64,000 bases of DNA from assembly GCF_004137765.1 (NCBI RefSeq), contig NZ_NOIS01000001.1, forward strand, positions 186,001 through 250,000. The letters run 5' to 3'. The notes beneath the pieces were generated by a model that saw only the letters and a list, made by a program, of their open reading frames with translations, did not search any database and was not told where the DNA came from. Source of the stretch: Rothia uropygialis (GTDB taxonomy: Bacteria; Actinomycetota; Actinomycetes; Actinomycetales; Micrococcaceae). The number at the start of each line of letters is the position of its first letter. Position 1 is the first letter of the stretch. Positions 62,013 through 64,000 of the stretch are shown in pieces. Both the position numbers and the translations under genes were made by a program.

Positions 62013-62875
62013 TGAACGATTTGATGACGATTGCCTGCGCGTGTGGCCTGTATTGGATGGGACGCAAACCCCTCCGGCGAAACTCGAGGTGGGCGTGGAT
62101 CTCGAGCCCAGGGAATAAGGCGAAGAGCAGAATATTCTCTCCGGTGAGTGAAATCTTTTGGCCCCGTTCGATGGAAGCGGAACTGGTGCTCTGGCCGGAG
62201 ATCATCCGACAACTCGCCGCACTGCTCAGGGCCGGGGCATCGACACAGCGGGTTTGGCTGGAATTGGCAGAATCGCGGGCTGCCGGACCGGTTGGTTTCG
62301 TTGACCGGCATTCCGGTCTGGTGCAAAGAGATATAACTTCCGTTGTGGAACAGACCGCCCGGGCGGCAGGGGCAGGGATGAACCCGATGAGGGCTCTCGA
62401 GTCGGTGAAACTCGGCTCCTCCGCATCGCGGCCGATCATCGATACCCTCGTGGCTGCTTGGACGGTTTCCCAACAGACGGGAGCGTCGCTCGCAGAGGTC
62501 CTGGAGAGGATCGCCGAGGCTGTTGAGGACGATTTGGATGCCCTGGCGGCCAGGGAGTCGGCACTAGCAGGACCGCGTGCCACGGCCAGAATTCTTTCCG
62601 CATTACCCCTGGTGGGACTGGGGTTGGGTACCCTGATGGGCACCGATCCTCTTGGCATTCTCATCGGCCACATTTGGGGCCAGGCGGCCTTGGCCGCGGG
62701 GATCACCCTGGGTTTCATCGGCATGGCCTGGAGCAGACGCTTAGTCCTCATGGCCCAGGGAGAACACAGCCAGCAGTCGTTCCTGGCGCAACTCTTCGGA
62801 TTTCTTGCATGGAAACCTGGAGCCCTTGCAAGATCCGCTAGAGAAATGCTGGAACCCCGAAGGCGGAATCCGTGA
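62009..62875 (+). CDS. tadB: Tad pilus inner-membrane protein TadB
   Basis: 288 residues from the ATG at 62009, in ATGA overlap with the tadA stop; a GTG at 62000 is also possible. Type II secretion F-domain: LAALLRAGASTQRVWLELAE, LVAAWTVSQQTGASLAEVLERIAEAVEDDLDALAARESALAGPRATARIL (read in segments) and two hydrophobic segments near the C-terminus (about 196-235). TadB and TadC form the membrane platform for Flp pilin extrusion. Confidence 0.9.
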   Translation: MMNDLMTIACACGLYWMGRKPLRRNSRWAWISSPGNKAKSRIFSPVSEIFWPRSMEAELVLWPEIIRQLAALLRAGASTQRVWLELAESRAAGPVGFVDRHSGLVQRDITSVVEQTARAAGAGMNPMRALESVKLGSSASRPIIDTLVAAWTVSQQTGASLAEVLERIAEAVEDDLDALAARESALAGPRATARILSALPLVGLGLGTLMGTDPLGILIGHIWGQAALAAGITLGFIGMAWSRRLVLMAQGEHSQQSFLAQLFGFLAWKPGALARSAREMLEPRRRNP

Positions 62876-63414
62876 CGATTCTGCTCGTGCTGTGTGTAGG
62901 TTGCGTACTCTATCGACTGGGCGGGGTCCGATCATCGCGATTGAACCAGGGTGCTCTCGCTTCTGCACGCCAGACAGCCCATGAGTTGAGCCCCCGGGTA
63001 TGTCTCGAACTGGTCGCAACCATTCTCGACGCAGGGCTGCCGCTGACCGAAGCGGTTGGCATCGTTGCCCGGATGGAGGGGTCCCCAGCTCTCGTTTCTG
63101 CCGCTGAGCGGCTCCGGCTCGGAATCTCATGGGACAACGCGTGGAGTGCGGCCGCGACCGGGCGGGCCAAGGACACCGTATCGGTGTTCCATGAGGTTCT
63201 GGGGTTCGCGGCCCGTACCGGTGCGCCGTCGTCGGCCTTGCTCCGGGCGAGATCCGAGCAAATGCGTCGTTCGGAACATCGCGAAGCGGAGAAACTGGCC
63301 GCGGCACTCGGCGTCAGGCTCGTGCTTCCTTTGGGCCTGTGCTCATTGCCCGCATTCATCTGTTTGGGAGTAGTACCCGTATTGATTGGTCTCATACCGA
63401 CTACTTGGCGATGA
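62872..63414 (+). CDS. tadC: Tad pilus inner-membrane protein TadC
   Basis: 180 residues from a GTG at 62872 in a GTGA overlap with tadB. A T2SS F-domain is visible: CLELVATILDAGLPLTEAV, FAARTGAPSSALLRARSEQMRRSEHREAEKLAAALGVRLVLPLGLCSLPAFICLGVVPVLIGL, read in segments. It is shorter than proteobacterial TadC, as usual in actinobacteria. Confidence 0.88.
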   Translation: MTILLVLCVGCVLYRLGGVRSSRLNQGALASARQTAHELSPRVCLELVATILDAGLPLTEAVGIVARMEGSPALVSAAERLRLGISWDNAWSAAATGRAKDTVSVFHEVLGFAARTGAPSSALLRARSEQMRRSEHREAEKLAAALGVRLVLPLGLCSLPAFICLGVVPVLIGLIPTTWR

Positions 63415-63476
63415 CTAGATCTTGCGAACGGTTGGACTCCGGCGACCGACAAGCCGGCTGAGAAAGGAAAGAAAAG

Positions 63477-63734
63477 ATGCACGACCAGTTGACCGACCAA
63501 ACCGGATTCATTGAGGAGAATGCTCCGGGCAATCCGGAACGAGCACTCGCGGACACTGTTCTCGCGCCGGCGGGAGAGCCCGACGACCCGGATCTCGGCG
63601 CAACGACAGCCGAGTACGGAATCGTGATGCTTGCGGCCGTCGGCTTTGCCGGCCTCCTCGTGATGATCCTCAAGAGTGGAGAAGTCAAGGAACTCCTGCT
63701 CGGTGTGATTCGAACGGCGCTCTCTACCGGATAG
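63477..63734 (+). CDS. Flp-like pilin, DUF4244 family
   Basis: 85 residues from an ATG at 63477 with AAGGAAAG upstream. A 40-residue acidic, Pro-rich N-terminus precedes GATTAEYGIVMLAAVGFAGLLVMIL, read in two parts: the Gly-x4-Glu-Tyr prepilin-type motif and hydrophobic helix, then a short tail. The Glu-Tyr pair is the hallmark of Flp pilins, processed by a TadV-type peptidase. The acidic prepilin leader is much longer than typical. DUF4244 proteins are the presumed major pilin of actinobacterial Tad loci. Confidence 0.88.
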   Translation: MHDQLTDQTGFIEENAPGNPERALADTVLAPAGEPDDPDLGATTAEYGIVMLAAVGFAGLLVMILKSGEVKELLLGVIRTALSTG

Positions 63735-63846
63735 GGGCCTCAGCAGGGCGCCGTGAAGCCGTTCAAAGATTTCTCGGCGCCCTCGTCGATCATGCCGTAA
63801 TCAGTAAACCACGCGTCAAACGCCGCACGTGGAGGAAGGACACCGA

Positions 63847-64000
63847 GTGGAGAAGGGACGAAAAGACGCGGAATCATGTAGCCCGTTGCATTCGGCAGTT
63901 GGTCGCCGCCGAAAAAATGTATCGGGCTCTTGCCCACGAGCGGGTGTTTCCCTGAATCAAGACGGCGAATCCGGAACGATAACGGCAGAGTTCGCTGTGG
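63847..64000 (+). CDS. tadE: TadE-like minor pilin (5' end; continues past window)
   Basis: Partial gene of 51 codons to the window edge, from a GTG at 63847 with GGAGGAAGGA 6 nt upstream. The N-terminus is basic (GRRRKN...), then NQDGESGTITAEFAV, where GTITAEFAV matches the start of the TadE hydrophobic helix (G-x-x-x-x-E-F/V-A). It follows flp after 112 bp with no gene. It is the next expected gene of the Tad operon. The long basic leader is unusual; an internal start is possible. Confidence 0.75.
   Translation, partial: MEKGRKDAESCSPLHSAVGRRRKNVSGSCPRAGVSLNQDGESGTITAEFAV

Noticed and set aside
63740-63937. 65-codon reverse frame between flp and tadE
   Set aside because: No ribosome site supports it and its region overlaps the tadE start, which has a strong GGAGGAAGGA.
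1-64000. CRISPR arrays, insertion sequences, rRNA genes, prophage genes
   Set aside because: No regularly spaced repeats, transposase, integrase, capsid or rRNA sequence was recognised on either strand.

Overview
The window looks like chromosome of a moderately high-GC actinobacterium of the order Micrococcales, probably Micrococcaceae; the genus cannot be fixed by eye. Reasons: a GlxR-type Crp/Fnr regulator close to the MarP, Nth and CoA-Nudix genes typical of actinobacteria, a DUF3073 gene, an HspR (HAIR) operator in front of clpB, a fused FAD/Fe-S D-lactate dehydrogenase, an actinobacterial Tad/Flp pilus locus, and at least nine genes whose start codon lies 6-8 nt after a TANNNT-like -10 box with no Shine-Dalgarno (leaderless transcripts).

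Layout. 1-7.5 kb: end of a DoxX-like gene, a HAD phosphatase, a small membrane protein, clpB with its HAIR operator, an FMN-dependent L-lactate dehydrogenase, a sirtuin and a DUF3073 protein. 7.5-14.6 kb: purM, purF, a small membrane protein, a sterol-carrier-like protein, asparaginase, and a drug exporter with a divergent TetR regulator. 14.8-19 kb: a sulfonate ABC importer divergent from an alkanesulfonate monooxygenase. 19-21.4 kb: purD and purC. 21.3-27.5 kb: lactate regulon (LldR-type regulator, LldP permease, lutABC). 27.6-32.7 kb: a secreted HNH nuclease, a LysR regulator and a three-gene operon of a 3-hydroxyacyl-CoA-dehydrogenase-like enzyme, a CaiB/BaiF CoA-transferase with a duplicated layout, and a YWTD beta-propeller. 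32.7-33.3 kb: uridine kinase. 33.3-35.7 kb: a more AT-rich accessory cassette with a membrane peptide, a frameshifted ABC ATPase, a truncated permease and an intact membrane protein carrying HExxH. 35.8-38.7 kb: alcohol dehydrogenase, divergent drug exporter, tRNA-Pro(CGG). 38.8-48.7 kb: D-lactate dehydrogenase, heterodimeric ABC exporter, metallophosphoesterase, class A penicillin-binding protein. 48.9-57.1 kb: DUF4177, RidA, a NUDT19-like Nudix, GlxR, MarP, AroQ, Acs, Nth and a CoA-Nudix. 57.2-64 kb: family A DNA polymerase, CHY zinc finger, and tadZ-tadA-tadB-tadC-flp-tadE (the last runs off the window).

How the genes work together. Carbon overflow is a theme: L-lactate import (LldP), two L-lactate oxidising routes (LldD-type and LutABC), a D-lactate dehydrogenase, acetyl-CoA synthetase, a sirtuin of the type that can reactivate Acs, and GlxR, for which a good operator lies just upstream of acs. 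Purine synthesis (purM, purF, purD, purC) is split between two places. The most unusual parts are the decaying peptide/ABC/metalloprotease cassette at 33.3-35.7 kb and the hydroxyacyl/CoA-transferase/propeller operon at 29.4-32.6 kb.
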